Source of the DNA: Pumilibacter muris
GTDB lineage: Bacteria; Bacillota; Clostridia; Christensenellales; Pumilibacteraceae
Assembly (NCBI RefSeq): GCF_943193045.1
Contig: NZ_CALPCN010000007.1
Location: forward strand, 97,189-161,188
DNA: 64,000 nucleotides
Direction of reading: 5' to 3'
The first letter of the stretch is position 1. Every line of letters starts with the position of its first letter. Positions 36,252 through 45,640 of the stretch are shown piece by piece. Position numbers and translations under genes: made by a program. Under the pieces are notes generated by a model that had not been told where the DNA came from, made no database searches, and saw only the letters and a list, made by a program, of their open reading frames with translations.

Positions 36252-37523
36252 ATGGCTGTTACCGCGCTTGTCGGCGCACAGTGGGGCGACGAAGGAAAAG
36301 GCAAAATAATCGATATTTTAGCGGAAAAGTCCGACATGGTTGTTCGTGCGCAAGGCGGCAACAACGCGGGGCACACCGTTGTTGCAAACGGCATAACGTA
36401 TAAACTGCGGTTGATTCCGAGCGGCATACTGTATAAAAACACGGTGTGCGTTATAGGCAACGGAGTTGTTGTTGACCCTGCGGTTATTTTAAGCGAGATG
36501 GCGGACTTAACGTCGAAAGGCATAGACGTGTCGCGTCTTAAAATAGACGCTCGCGCGCATGTGATATTCCCGTATCATATAGCGCTCGACGAACTCGGCG
36601 AAAAGGCGCGCGGCGCGGGCGACATAGGAACCACTAAACGCGGCATAGGGCCTTGCTATATGGATAAGGCGGAGCGCATAGGTATTCGCATGTGCGACCT
36701 TATAAACCCCGAAGTTTTCAAACAAAAATTAGAGCGCAACGTAAAATTCAAAAACGAAATTATAACCAAAATTTACGGCGGCGAACCCGTTTCTTTCGAA
36801 AAAATACTGTCGGACTACAACGGCTACGCGGCAAAACTCGCCCCTCACGTTTGCGACACTTCGGTGCTTGTTTACGACGCCGTTAAAAGCGGCAAAAACG
36901 TTCTTATGGAAGGCGCGCAAGGAGCGCTTCTCGACCTTGACGTTGGCACCTATCCGTATGTTACGAGCTCGCACCCCATATCGGGCGGCTTCTGCGTTGG
37001 CGCGGGCATAGGACCTACGCTTATAAAAGATTGCATCGGCATAGCCAAAGCGTATACCACTCGCGTGGGCAAAGGTCCTTTCCCTACCGAACTCGACGAC
37101 GAAATAGGCGAACGAATCCGCAACGTGGGCGCGGAATTCGGAACGGTTACGGGGCGCCCTCGCAGATGCGGTTGGCTCGACGCAGTTATTCTTCGTTTCG
37201 CGGTGCGCGTTAACGGACTTACGGGTATTGCGTTAAATAAGCTCGACACTTTAACGGGGCTTGAAAAACTCAAAGTTTGCGTCTCCTACACCAAAAACGG
37301 CAAAACTCTTAAAGACTTTCCTTCCGACATTTCGGAATTAGAGGGTTGCGAGCCTGTGTATGAAGAATTCGACGGTTGGACGGAAGATATATCGGCGGCG
37401 AAGAGCATTAAAGATTTGCCTAAAAACGCGGTAGCTTACTTGCGCGCGGTAGAAAAATTCGTTGACTGCAAGATAAAAATGGTGGGCGTAGGTCCCGACA
37501 GAACGCAAAACTTTGAAATATAA
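36252..37523 (+). CDS. purA: Adenylosuccinate synthetase
   Basis: This 423-residue PurA catalyses the GTP-dependent joining of IMP and aspartate, the first committed step to AMP. The GTP loop G-D-E-G-K-G-K lies at residues 12-18, with the catalytic Asp at 13. G-N-N-A-G-H-T-V follows at 38-45. T-T-K-R-G-I-G-P is near 126, the Q-G-A-L-L-D-L-D-V-G-T-Y-P block near 223, and V-G-K-G-P-F-P-T-E near 275. Length and motifs are normal. A GGAGG site is 9 bases upstream. It is monocistronic between its own promoter and a strong bidirectional terminator. Confidence 0.98.
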   Translation: MAVTALVGAQWGDEGKGKIIDILAEKSDMVVRAQGGNNAGHTVVANGITYKLRLIPSGILYKNTVCVIGNGVVVDPAVILSEMADLTSKGIDVSRLKIDARAHVIFPYHIALDELGEKARGAGDIGTTKRGIGPCYMDKAERIGIRMCDLINPEVFKQKLERNVKFKNEIITKIYGGEPVSFEKILSDYNGYAAKLAPHVCDTSVLVYDAVKSGKNVLMEGAQGALLDLDVGTYPYVTSSHPISGGFCVGAGIGPTLIKDCIGIAKAYTTRVGKGPFPTELDDEIGERIRNVGAEFGTVTGRPRRCGWLDAVILRFAVRVNGLTGIALNKLDTLTGLEKLKVCVSYTKNGKTLKDFPSDISELEGCEPVYEEFDGWTEDISAAKSIKDLPKNAVAYLRAVEKFVDCKIKMVGVGPDRTQNFEI

Positions 37524-37603
37524 AAGTGCATTTTAGCCGCAAATTTTCACATCGACATTGAGGTTAGCGGTTAAAAACAAAAATTCAATACGCTAAACCA
37601 CTT

Positions 37604-37638
37604 AAAAAAGGAATACGCTTTAAAACGTATTCCTTTTT
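37604..37638. terminator. Bidirectional terminator between purA and pyrG
   Basis: A 13-bp stem (AAAAAGGAATACG and complement) has a 9-base loop, with A- and T-runs on both sides, between the convergent genes. Confidence 0.9.
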
Positions 37639-37654
37639 CAATATCAAACAAAAT

Positions 37655-39238
37655 TTATTTTTCTGCTCTCTCTTTTGCCGCACCTATAAACGCCGTTATT
37701 AGCGGATGGGGATTATCGGGGCGCGACTTAAATTCGGGACGGTACACTACGCCGACATAAAACGGATGTCCCGGAAGTTCGTAAGCCTCGTAAAGTTTAC
37801 CTGCGGTTCCTTTAACCGAGAACACAAGCCCTTCTTTTTCGAGTTCGCGCTGAAAAGCGGGATTAAATTCGTATTTATGACGGTGGCGCTCCGAAATTAT
37901 GTCTGTGCCGTAAATTTTATGAAGCAACGTGTTCTTTTTAACAGACGCGGGTTCGGCTCCGCACCTAAATCGCGGCGCTTCGAACGGCGAATACACAACG
38001 GGATAAGCCGTTTTCTTATCGAACTCGGTGCTGTTGGCTTTTTCCATGCCGCATTTTCTTGCAAACTCAACAAGCCCCGCCTGCGCTCCCATGCCGAGCA
38101 TAAGCGCGGGTATGCCGTTTTCGCGGGCGAAACGCGCAGCGTTAACTTTTCCTTCGAAACCGCGTTCGCCGAATCCTGCGGGAATAACTATGCCGCTCAG
38201 CGATTGAAGTCTTGAAACAGCGGCGGGCGTAACTTTTTCGCTCGGAATCCAAACAATTTCCACGCAAGTATCCATAGCAATGCCGCTGTGGTCGAGAGCT
38301 TCGGTAAGCGACACATAGGCGTCGTGCAACTCAACGTATTTGCCCACAAGCCCTATGCGCAATTTGTTCTCGCTCGAATGAACGCGTTGCGCTTTCTCGC
38401 AAAATTCGCGCCACGAGTCAAGGTCGGGCTCGCGCTCTTCAAGACGCAATTTTCGCGCGGCAACGCGGGCAAGCCCTTCTTCTTCGAGAGCGAGCGGCAC
38501 TGTGAAAATATTGTCGGTGGTAAGATTTTGAATAATGCAATCGTGGTCAACGTTGCAAAAAAGTCCGAGTTTTCGCTTACTGTCGGCGCCTATCGGATAA
38601 TCGGAACGGCAAACAATAACGTCGGGTTGAATACCCACGTTTTGCAATTCCTTAACGCTGTGTTGAGTGGGCTTGGTTTTTTGTTCGCCGCTCATTTCTA
38701 TATACGGCACAAGCGTAACGTGGATATACAGCACGTTGCCCTTGCCCGCTTCCACTTTAAACTGCCTGATAGCTTCCAAAAACGGATGACACTCTATGTC
38801 GCCCACAGTGCCGCCTATTTCGGTTATAACAATGTCGCTGTCGGGCGTATCGAGCGAATAAATGCGCTCTTTAATTTCGTTCGTGATGTGCGGAACAACT
38901 TGCACGGTGCTTCCGTTATAATAGCCGGTGCGCTCTTTGGCAATAACCGACGCATAAATCTGCCCGCTCGTAACGTCATTTTTAATACCCAAGTTTTCGC
39001 CGAGCAAACGCTCGTAATGCCCAACCACCAAATCAACTTCGCCGCCGTCTTCGGTAACGTATACTTCGCCGTGTTGGTAAGGGCTCAAATTAGAAGTGTC
39101 CACGTTAAAATACGGGTCGAATTTTTGAAGCGTAACCCTGTATCCTCTCGCTTTGAGCAAACGCGCCAAACTCGCCGCAGTCACCCCTTTGCCGAGTCCA
39201 GACACAACGCCGCCCGTAACGAAAATAAATTTCGCCAT
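37655..39238 (-). CDS. pyrG: CTP synthase
   Basis: This enzyme of about 527 residues makes CTP from UTP, ATP and glutamine. The synthetase domain starts F-V-T-G-G-V-V-S-G-L-G-K-G (Walker-type loop) and holds the Y-Q-H-G-E-V-Y-V-T-E-D-G-G-E block. The glutaminase domain is C-terminal. In its nucleophile region I read A-L-M-L-G-M-G-A-Q: the residue where G-I-C-L-G-M/Q normally places the catalytic cysteine is not cysteine in this reading. That would leave an ammonia-only enzyme and should be checked. The start is placed at 39238 by homology; an ATG at 39247 is closer to the AAGGAGG. The gene follows the RnlA-like gene. Confidence 0.95.
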   Translation of the reverse strand: MAKFIFVTGGVVSGLGKGVTAASLARLLKARGYRVTLQKFDPYFNVDTSNLSPYQHGEVYVTEDGGEVDLVVGHYERLLGENLGIKNDVTSGQIYASVIAKERTGYYNGSTVQVVPHITNEIKERIYSLDTPDSDIVITEIGGTVGDIECHPFLEAIRQFKVEAGKGNVLYIHVTLVPYIEMSGEQKTKPTQHSVKELQNVGIQPDVIVCRSDYPIGADSKRKLGLFCNVDHDCIIQNLTTDNIFTVPLALEEEGLARVAARKLRLEEREPDLDSWREFCEKAQRVHSSENKLRIGLVGKYVELHDAYVSLTEALDHSGIAMDTCVEIVWIPSEKVTPAAVSRLQSLSGIVIPAGFGERGFEGKVNAARFARENGIPALMLGMGAQAGLVEFARKCGMEKANSTEFDKKTAYPVVYSPFEAPRFRCGAEPASVKKNTLLHKIYGTDIISERHRHKYEFNPAFQRELEKEGLVFSVKGTAGKLYEAYELPGHPFYVGVVYRPEFKSRPDNPHPLITAFIGAAKERAEK

Positions 39239-39273
39239 TTTTTCCATAGCCTCCTTAATCGGTAAATGTATCT

Positions 39274-40605
39274 TTAAGCTTTTATCACGGTAAAACCCGT
39301 TTCTTTCAGCTTTTTTCCGTTGTAGTTTATTATTTCGCATAAACGGTCGAAAATGCTTTTCGCCGTAGCTTTGTCGCCTATTATGCGGCTGTTTCCGAGT
39401 TCGGTGTTGTCGGAATGAGCGTAAAAGTTCCGCTTTTCAAAATACTCGCAATATAAAGCGCTCATAACTTCGGAATAAACGATTCCGTTTTTGCGGCGAT
39501 AGCACTGCTTTAAAACGTGCTTTCCGCTGTCTTCCTTTTCGTATGCCTGCCCTATCATTTTAACGGATATCGACTTTGCCTGTTGCAAATCGAAAATAAA
39601 TCTTTCAAGCCCCCGATAAGGCGGCACAAGCAAAACGGAATAATCGCTTAGGCGCACTTCGCTATTGCCTATGTCTATCATGCCTATTCCCAAGTCTATT
39701 TTCGACTGCTCGGAAAGTAAGTCGAACGCGTCGGGCAAAAGCTTTTTCAAGCTGCGCTGAACCGCGCTCATGCGCATTTGCTCGCCCGTAAGCTCCATGT
39801 GCGACCCAACCGCTTCCGAAAAGCCCGAACCGCTGCTTAAAATAACTTGCACTTCTCCGAAAAGATTACTCCGCTTGCCCTGAAGCTGAACGGTTTGCTT
39901 GCCCGTTGTGTACCGCAACAAGCACTTTTGCTTAGTGTTACGTTCCGATATTGCGTAGGTAACAATTTCTTTTCCGGAGTCGCCCGTAACGCTAACGCCT
40001 TTCAGCGCGCGTATACGTTTTAAAATTCCGTCCAGCCTTTGCCGAGAGCACTTTTTAATAGAATAACCGTTTTTATATTCGGGCGTCTCCGTTTGCTGAA
40101 CAGCGGGCTGTGCGGGCGACGTTTTTTCGGGCGCGCTCTCTTTTTTCATGGTTTTCGAGCTCGCTTTTTTTTGCGGTTTTAATATCGCGTTTTCAACTGA
40201 TTTTTTCGCGGATTTTTGCGCGGGCTTTTCCGCCGTTTTCCGACGTTCACTTTTAGGCGACGCGGATTGCCGTTTTTCTTTGCTCTCGCGCTTGTTTTCC
40301 GCGCTTTCGGCTATCGGCAAATCGGCAACGCTCTTATAGTCGGCGGCAATACCCGACGCCGCAACAGCTAAATCCAACAGCTCGCGCTTTGCCGTGAAAG
40401 AAAATATTTGCGCTTTCGTATCGTACACAATGCCGAGCTTGCCGAACGGATGCGCAAAATTATAGCGCTCGAAATGGCAATTATCCGACACGGGAAAAAA
40501 GGATTTTAAAGAATATCCGTTCGCCGCTTTAAGAGCCTCAACGCACTTTTCTTTTTTATCTGCCGTAACTGAATCGAAACGCTTGTTTTCCTTTTCTTCC
40601 GACAC
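39274..40605 (-). CDS. RnlA-like HEPN ribonuclease toxin homologue without visible antitoxin
   Basis: This 443-residue protein uses a GTG start with AAAGGAG 7 bases upstream. It has three parts. Residues about 20-90 form a small beta-rich domain. Residues 100-170 are a Lys/Ser/Ala/Glu-rich linker. A second domain of similar flavour (about 175-265, Y-K-N-G-Y-S-I-K-K start) leads to a helical C-terminal domain (about 280-443). The C-terminal domain has D-Y-S-V-L-L-V-P-P-Y-R-G-L-E-R and the motif R392-N-F-Y-A-H397, which fits the HEPN R-x4-6-H active site. This layout matches RnlA (RNase LS), whose activity is blocked by RnlB. No RnlB-like gene is adjacent. It is 35 bases upstream of pyrG. The family call is from memory of motifs. 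Confidence 0.6.
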   Translation of the reverse strand: MSEEKENKRFDSVTADKKEKCVEALKAANGYSLKSFFPVSDNCHFERYNFAHPFGKLGIVYDTKAQIFSFTAKRELLDLAVAASGIAADYKSVADLPIAESAENKRESKEKRQSASPKSERRKTAEKPAQKSAKKSVENAILKPQKKASSKTMKKESAPEKTSPAQPAVQQTETPEYKNGYSIKKCSRQRLDGILKRIRALKGVSVTGDSGKEIVTYAISERNTKQKCLLRYTTGKQTVQLQGKRSNLFGEVQVILSSGSGFSEAVGSHMELTGEQMRMSAVQRSLKKLLPDAFDLLSEQSKIDLGIGMIDIGNSEVRLSDYSVLLVPPYRGLERFIFDLQQAKSISVKMIGQAYEKEDSGKHVLKQCYRRKNGIVYSEVMSALYCEYFEKRNFYAHSDNTELGNSRIIGDKATAKSIFDRLCEIINYNGKKLKETGFTVIKA

Positions 40606-40652
40606 TTCTCGTCTCCTTTACTCGGTAACCGCGAATAGCTGACTACAAATAT

Positions 40653-40680
40653 AAAAGCGGCAAAAATATCGCCGCTTTTA
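40653..40680 (-). terminator. Terminator of the Ig-like surface protein gene
   Basis: A 9-bp stem AAAAGCGGC/GCCGCTTTT with a T-rich flank on both sides lies 30 bases after the stop at 40711. Confidence 0.75.
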
Positions 40681-40710
40681 ATTTTTTACTCGCCCAAACG
40701 CACTGAGTTT

Positions 40711-43700
40711 TTATTTGCTTTTAACCTTGCGGAATCTTACGAAGTAGAGAATTACGCCCGCAATCAACAGCACGCCAACAATAATAAGAATGGTGCTTAT
40801 TATCTTAGTGGAAACGGGGTTGTTCACCTTTGCCGCGCTCACGTTGATTGTGTAAGACGTTACCGACGAGTTGCCGACTTTGTCGTACACAACGTATTCA
40901 ACTGTGTAGTTGCCCGTTTTGGTGAACGTATAACCTTTGTTGGTATCGTCCATTGTTTTGTCGCGGTAGGTGTCGCCTCTGCCGTCTACGGTGTACACCG
41001 CAGTGCCGTCGGGAGCTTTAAGAGTCTTTTGATAGCGTATGCTGCTCTTAACGTCGCTCTTAAGGTCTTCTTCGCTCGTTACGGTTACGGCGCTGAACTT
41101 GAACACGCTGTTTTCGGTTGCGCGAGCTGCGGGTTCCGAAACGGTGAACGTGGGAGCCACAACGTCGCCCGCCTTAATCGTGTAAGACTGCGTCATCTTT
41201 TGGCTGTCGCCGTAAGAAGCGGTATAGGTCACGGTGTAAGAACCGTCTTTCTTAGCCTTAAATTCATATTTGCCGTTGCGGAGAACAACGTTGCCGTTTT
41301 CGTATTCGGCGTCCAAATCTTTGTTAGCGTCGTCTTTCACAACATCCAACGCTTTGCTGTCGGGGTCGGTTACCGAAACTTCTATTTTAGCGTTCGCGTA
41401 TTGCGACGAAGCCACAACTGCGGGAAGCTCTACCTTAGCGTTTTTCGCTTTGTAGGTGGGCATCTTACCCATTACCTGCCAAACGGGCGTTGCGCTCTCG
41501 CTAATTGCAACGGTATACGAAGGAACCTTGCTAAGCGGAGTTATATCGCTCGAACCGGTTTTGTAATAGCCGTCGGTGAAAGTGAACGAACCTGCATTGT
41601 AAGCGGTGAACAAAGAACTCATAAGGCTGAATTTGCCTTTGCCTTCTATTTTGCGCACTACATACAATTTATCGGGGGCTATATCCTCAGGCTTGGAAAC
41701 GTTCTTATTGCGAAGCAGATACGAAGTGTAAACGTTGCCCGTAGTGCCCACGTCGAGAGCGGCACCTATGTTACCCGAATCGTCGCTCTTGCCGTCGGTT
41801 TTGTAATCAACCTTAATGGTTTTGCTAAGCCCTACAACGTTGAACACTCGGAAATACATGGATATATTGTCGCTCTTAGGCGGAGCTACGGTAATATTCT
41901 GAACATGCAAGTTAGTTCCGTCGTAGAAAGTTTCAAGCGAAACGTCGCCCGTGTTCCAAACTTTGCCGTCTACCGTAAAGCTGATTTCGAAGCCTACGAA
42001 CTCACGAATAGAGCTATCAACCGCAAAAGTAATATCGCCTAAGGGATTGTCTACGCCCTGTTTGAGTACCCATTCTTGTTCGGGACCCGTTTCGCTTTCT
42101 TTAACTCCGAAAGTTTCTTCCAACGCCGTAGTATCAATTTCGGGAAGATTCGTAAACTCAGTAGCCGAAGAATTTATAATTTTTATAGGCTTATTCTTGC
42201 TCGCATCGGCGTTGTAGTTTGTTTGACGGTATTTGTTTCCCGCGTCGTCGGTGGCGTCAACAGTGTAGTAACATTCTACGTTCGCCTCGAACACAAGCGT
42301 TTCGTTTTTAGTTGCATCGAACTTGTTTTCCAACGTAATCGTGGGCTTGTTGTCGGTATTAAGTTTAAGCTTAACGGTATCGCCGCCATTTACGGGAATA
42401 GACTTGCTTCCTTCCGCATCGGGAGCGCCTGCCCAAAGTCTGTATTCGACAACGGGACGGGTGTCGGTTTCGTCGGTTATTACCGGAGTGGGAAGAGTGA
42501 ACTCTTCTTCGTCGGCAGTGAAAAGGAAGTAATCGTCGCCGAAGCTAAGTTCGCGAATCGACGGAGCCGTAGTATCGTTGAAATTTTCTTCAAGAACAAT
42601 ATCGTAGGTTTTGGTGGTGATATTGTTCACGGAATCGCGCGCTTGATAGCTTACGGTATACGTTCCCGTATAGCTTGTTCCTTCGCCTTCCACTTTTTCG
42701 ATACTATTTTTGTAAACTCCAAAGTCGAAGTTCTTTAAGCCTTCCTTAGTAAATTCAAGCTTTTCGCCGTCTTTCGCGCCGTATATACCGCTGCTCTGCT
42801 TGCTCGCGTTGTAGCTGTATTTGGCGTTGTCGCCCGGTGTTCCGTCTTCGTTTTGGTCGTAAATGTTTTCGAAACGAACAACGGTTTTGTTGTTTACCGT
42901 GTCTTTGATTTCGAACACAACGGTTATGTTTTCTTTATCGAAGTTGTCAACGTAATTCGGATACGGGAACGTAATTTTCGTATCAACCGATTCCGTTTCG
43001 TTAGAAGTTGTTCCCTCTTTTTTCTTGGTTACGTTAATTCCCCATTTGGTGGGTATTTTCTCGTCTTCGATTTCTTTAAGAACGGGAGCGGTTCTATCTA
43101 CCGCTTCGGTCTCGTAGTTATGAATTGTGGAAGGGGTTTTGTTGTTGGGATTATCGTCTACAGCCGTGTAAGTTATTTTATATTTGCCCTTTTGGGTGGG
43201 ATAAAAGCTGAGGTTGTAGTCGTTTTCGAACAACACGTCTTCCGTAAGAGTTTCAACGGCGTACTTATCTTCGCCGAGTTTAACGCGCTTAACGGGATTG
43301 CCGTCGGGCGCTATAACCGTTACCAACACTTTAACGTTGCTGTCGTAGTTGTCGGTTGCGGTAGCCTTAGGAAGAGTGATTTTTGTGTTAAGGCTAATTT
43401 CTTTGGGAATGTTCACAACGTTCAAAGTGGGAACGGTGGAATCGTTGAAATGAGCCTGCACTTTAACGGTATAATCTTTAAAAAGATATTTGTTTCCGCC
43501 TTTAACGGTGCAGTAATAGTGCACGGTATAAGTTCCGGGTTTTTTAATCACAACTTCGGAATCGGTTGCTGCGGAGCCGTTTTGCACGGAAACGACGTCG
43601 GTACTATTGACGTTTTCGCCGTCGATTTCCCATTTAACTTCCATATCGTCCACTTTAATATACTCGTAGTCGGAAGCGGAATCGTCGGTTTTCGCCCAAA

Positions 43701-44100
43701 CGGCGGCATTGGGCACGGTAAGCGTTTCGCCCGCCTGCATATAGGTGGCGATATCCGCGCCGTTGTGAGCAACGCGCAATTCGTAGTCTTTATCGAGAAC
43801 GCAAGGCACAACATAGCTGTAACCTTCGCCGTAATACACCGTGTAAGCACCTATTTCTTTGGGAGTGAACGTTGCAAGCGACGTGATTTCCTCTCCGCTC
43901 GGAGCAACTACTTTGGTAGCTCCGCTGAATTTGTCGGTTTCTTTCCCGTAAGACAATTTTTTAACGAACGTCACATTCGAACTCTGAAAGCCGTTATCTA
44001 CTCCCAAAGCGAATGCGCCGATAGTGGTTGTCCCCATCAGCATGGCAACGGATAATATAACCGTAAGTAATGCCATCCAAATGCCTTTGCGTTTCTTCAT
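40711..44100 (-). CDS. Large Ig-like repeat surface protein (1129 residues)
   Basis: The protein has a signal peptide (about 1-33), then about six bacterial Ig-like/DUF5011-type modules. Each ends in a Y-x-V-x-Y-x-A-x-D-x-x-G-N phrase and the next often begins D-x-T-A/V-P. It closes with one membrane helix (about 1098-1120) and a basic tail (R-F-R-K-V-K-S-K). There is no sortase motif. The modules are of the kind that form stalks on Gram-positive surfaces. The start at 44100 is chosen because AGGAG lies 10 bases upstream and a proper signal peptide follows. A consensus promoter is 50 bases further up. It is monocistronic between its promoter and a terminator. Confidence 0.9.
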   Translation of the reverse strand: MKKRKGIWMALLTVILSVAMLMGTTTIGAFALGVDNGFQSSNVTFVKKLSYGKETDKFSGATKVVAPSGEEITSLATFTPKEIGAYTVYYGEGYSYVVPCVLDKDYELRVAHNGADIATYMQAGETLTVPNAAVWAKTDDSASDYEYIKVDDMEVKWEIDGENVNSTDVVSVQNGSAATDSEVVIKKPGTYTVHYYCTVKGGNKYLFKDYTVKVQAHFNDSTVPTLNVVNIPKEISLNTKITLPKATATDNYDSNVKVLVTVIAPDGNPVKRVKLGEDKYAVETLTEDVLFENDYNLSFYPTQKGKYKITYTAVDDNPNNKTPSTIHNYETEAVDRTAPVLKEIEDEKIPTKWGINVTKKKEGTTSNETESVDTKITFPYPNYVDNFDKENITVVFEIKDTVNNKTVVRFENIYDQNEDGTPGDNAKYSYNASKQSSGIYGAKDGEKLEFTKEGLKNFDFGVYKNSIEKVEGEGTSYTGTYTVSYQARDSVNNITTKTYDIVLEENFNDTTAPSIRELSFGDDYFLFTADEEEFTLPTPVITDETDTRPVVEYRLWAGAPDAEGSKSIPVNGGDTVKLKLNTDNKPTITLENKFDATKNETLVFEANVECYYTVDATDDAGNKYRQTNYNADASKNKPIKIINSSATEFTNLPEIDTTALEETFGVKESETGPEQEWVLKQGVDNPLGDITFAVDSSIREFVGFEISFTVDGKVWNTGDVSLETFYDGTNLHVQNITVAPPKSDNISMYFRVFNVVGLSKTIKVDYKTDGKSDDSGNIGAALDVGTTGNVYTSYLLRNKNVSKPEDIAPDKLYVVRKIEGKGKFSLMSSLFTAYNAGSFTFTDGYYKTGSSDITPLSKVPSYTVAISESATPVWQVMGKMPTYKAKNAKVELPAVVASSQYANAKIEVSVTDPDSKALDVVKDDANKDLDAEYENGNVVLRNGKYEFKAKKDGSYTVTYTASYGDSQKMTQSYTIKAGDVVAPTFTVSEPAARATENSVFKFSAVTVTSEEDLKSDVKSSIRYQKTLKAPDGTAVYTVDGRGDTYRDKTMDDTNKGYTFTKTGNYTVEYVVYDKVGNSSVTSYTINVSAAKVNNPVSTKIISTILIIVGVLLIAGVILYFVRFRKVKSK

Positions 44101-44149
44101 CAATCGAAATCTCCTATGGTGTAGTGGAATTTTTAATGCTAACAGCACA

Positions 44150-44179
44150 ATTATATAATAAGATAATTGCATTTGTCAA
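44150..44179 (-). promoter_or_regulatory. Promoter of the Ig-like surface protein
   Basis: TTGACA (44179-44174) and TATAAT (44155-44150) are 18 bp apart on the minus strand. Upstream, the 13-bp sequence TTAATGCAAAGTT occurs twice (44214-44226 and 44260-44272), 46 bp apart, a possible regulator site. Confidence 0.75.
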
Positions 44180-44362
44180 ACAAAATATGCGAATTTTGGC
44201 AAACAATTAACATTTAATGCAAAGTTCGCGCCGTTTTCACAAATCGCAACCGCTTGGCTTTAATGCAAAGTTATTATTTTAACAAAATCTTTTTTTTATG
44301 CAACCGTAAGCCCCTCTTTCGGGCTTTAATCGCAAGCCTTTTTTAAGCTGTGTATTTAAACG

Positions 44363-45640
44363 TTACAAACAACGTATAAAACTGTCTATACTGCGAACGG
44401 GCGCAAGCTTTTCTATTTTGGAAAGCGCTTCGGTTACGGCTTTTTCGCTCGCCGTATGAGTTAAAAACTCTATGCTCGCGTGCTCGCCCACGCTTCCCTT
44501 TTGCAAAATAGTGCCGATTGACACCCCGTAGTCGCCGAGAATTTTCGCCACCGACGCCAAAACGCCCGCGCGGTCGCACGCCGTGAGCGAAATATAATAC
44601 TTGGAACTGAAATCGGTTGCGAGTTCTATTCCCGCGTCGGCTTTGTTGCTTATGCCGAAATCTGTGTAATCGTGAGTTTTGCGTTTCGCGCAAAAAATCA
44701 CGTCCGACACTATGGCGCTTCCCGTAGGTCTTGCGCCCGCCCCCCTGCCGTACAGCATAATGTCGTCTACATAATCGCCGGTGAGAAGCACCGCGTTAAA
44801 CGAGCCGCGCACTCCCGCGAGCGGGTGGTCCTGCGGCACAAAAGTGGGATGCACTCTCGCTTCCACACGGTTTCCGTCGCGCCTGCCTATTGCGAGCAGT
44901 TTTATAACGTACCCCAACTCTTTCGCGCTCTTTATATCTTCGGCGGTTATGCGGCTAATCCCCTCGCGGTAAACGCTTTCGTAAGGAATAGACGTATGAA
45001 ACGCGAGCGAAGAAAGTATACTGAGCTTGTACATAGCGTCGTAGCCGTCAACGTCCGCCGACGGATTAAATTCCGCATAACCGAGTTGTTGAGCCTCGCG
45101 AAGAGCGTTTTCGTAGCTTATTCCGTCTTCTGTCATTTTGGTTAATATATAGTTGGTGGTGCCGTTTATTATTCCGTAGAGTTCGCAAACGCGGTTGGCT
45201 TGCATACTTTCGGTAAGCGTGCGGATAACGGGAACGCCGCCCACGCAACTCGCCTCGAAATACAGCCCCGCCCCGTGCGCTTTCGCAACAGGTTCGAGTT
45301 CGTACCAACATTTGCTTATAAGTTCTTTGTTTGCGGTTACAACGCTTTTCCCGCTTTCGAGAGCTTTTATTATAAACGTTTTCGCAGGCTCAACGCCGCC
45401 CATCGTTTCTATAACTATATCGATTTCTTTATCGGCGGCAATATCGTCTATACTTTCGCAAAACGCTTCGGCGGGAACGCCCTTTCCGAGCACTCTTTCG
45501 CGGTCGCGGTCGAGCACGCGCCTAACGCGCACGTCCACGCCTTGCGTGCGTTTGATATGCTCGTGATTTTCGGTTAAAATGTCGTAGGTGCCGCCGCCCA
45601 CAGTGCCGAGTCCCATTATTGCCACGTTTACTTTTCTCAT
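44363..45640 (-). CDS. hom: Homoserine dehydrogenase with ACT domain
   Basis: This 425-residue NAD(P)-dependent enzyme converts aspartate semialdehyde to homoserine for threonine and methionine synthesis. It has the Rossmann motif G-L-G-T-V-G-G-G at residues 11-18, a G-I-I-N-G-T-T-N-Y-I-L block near 178, and the G-Y-A-E-F-N-P-S-A-D-V-D-G-Y-D block near 205-220 that holds the catalytic Lys/Asp region. A C-terminal ACT domain (about 345-425) probably senses threonine. AAAGGA is 7 bases before the ATG. The 180-base leader upstream carries alternative RNA stems, suggesting regulation at the leader. Confidence 0.97.
   Translation of the reverse strand: MRKVNVAIMGLGTVGGGTYDILTENHEHIKRTQGVDVRVRRVLDRDRERVLGKGVPAEAFCESIDDIAADKEIDIVIETMGGVEPAKTFIIKALESGKSVVTANKELISKCWYELEPVAKAHGAGLYFEASCVGGVPVIRTLTESMQANRVCELYGIINGTTNYILTKMTEDGISYENALREAQQLGYAEFNPSADVDGYDAMYKLSILSSLAFHTSIPYESVYREGISRITAEDIKSAKELGYVIKLLAIGRRDGNRVEARVHPTFVPQDHPLAGVRGSFNAVLLTGDYVDDIMLYGRGAGARPTGSAIVSDVIFCAKRKTHDYTDFGISNKADAGIELATDFSSKYYISLTACDRAGVLASVAKILGDYGVSIGTILQKGSVGEHASIEFLTHTASEKAVTEALSKIEKLAPVRSIDSFIRCL

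Noticed and set aside
42853..44055. Long plus-strand open frame of 400 codons opposite the Ig-like surface protein
   Set aside because: It is antisense to a clear gene with signal peptide, repeats and membrane anchor. Its composition is the mirror of that gene and it has no ribosome site.
44739..44744. C6 run inside hom as another contingency tract
   Set aside because: Six bases is too short to be unusual and it lies in a conserved Gly/Ala/Arg region.
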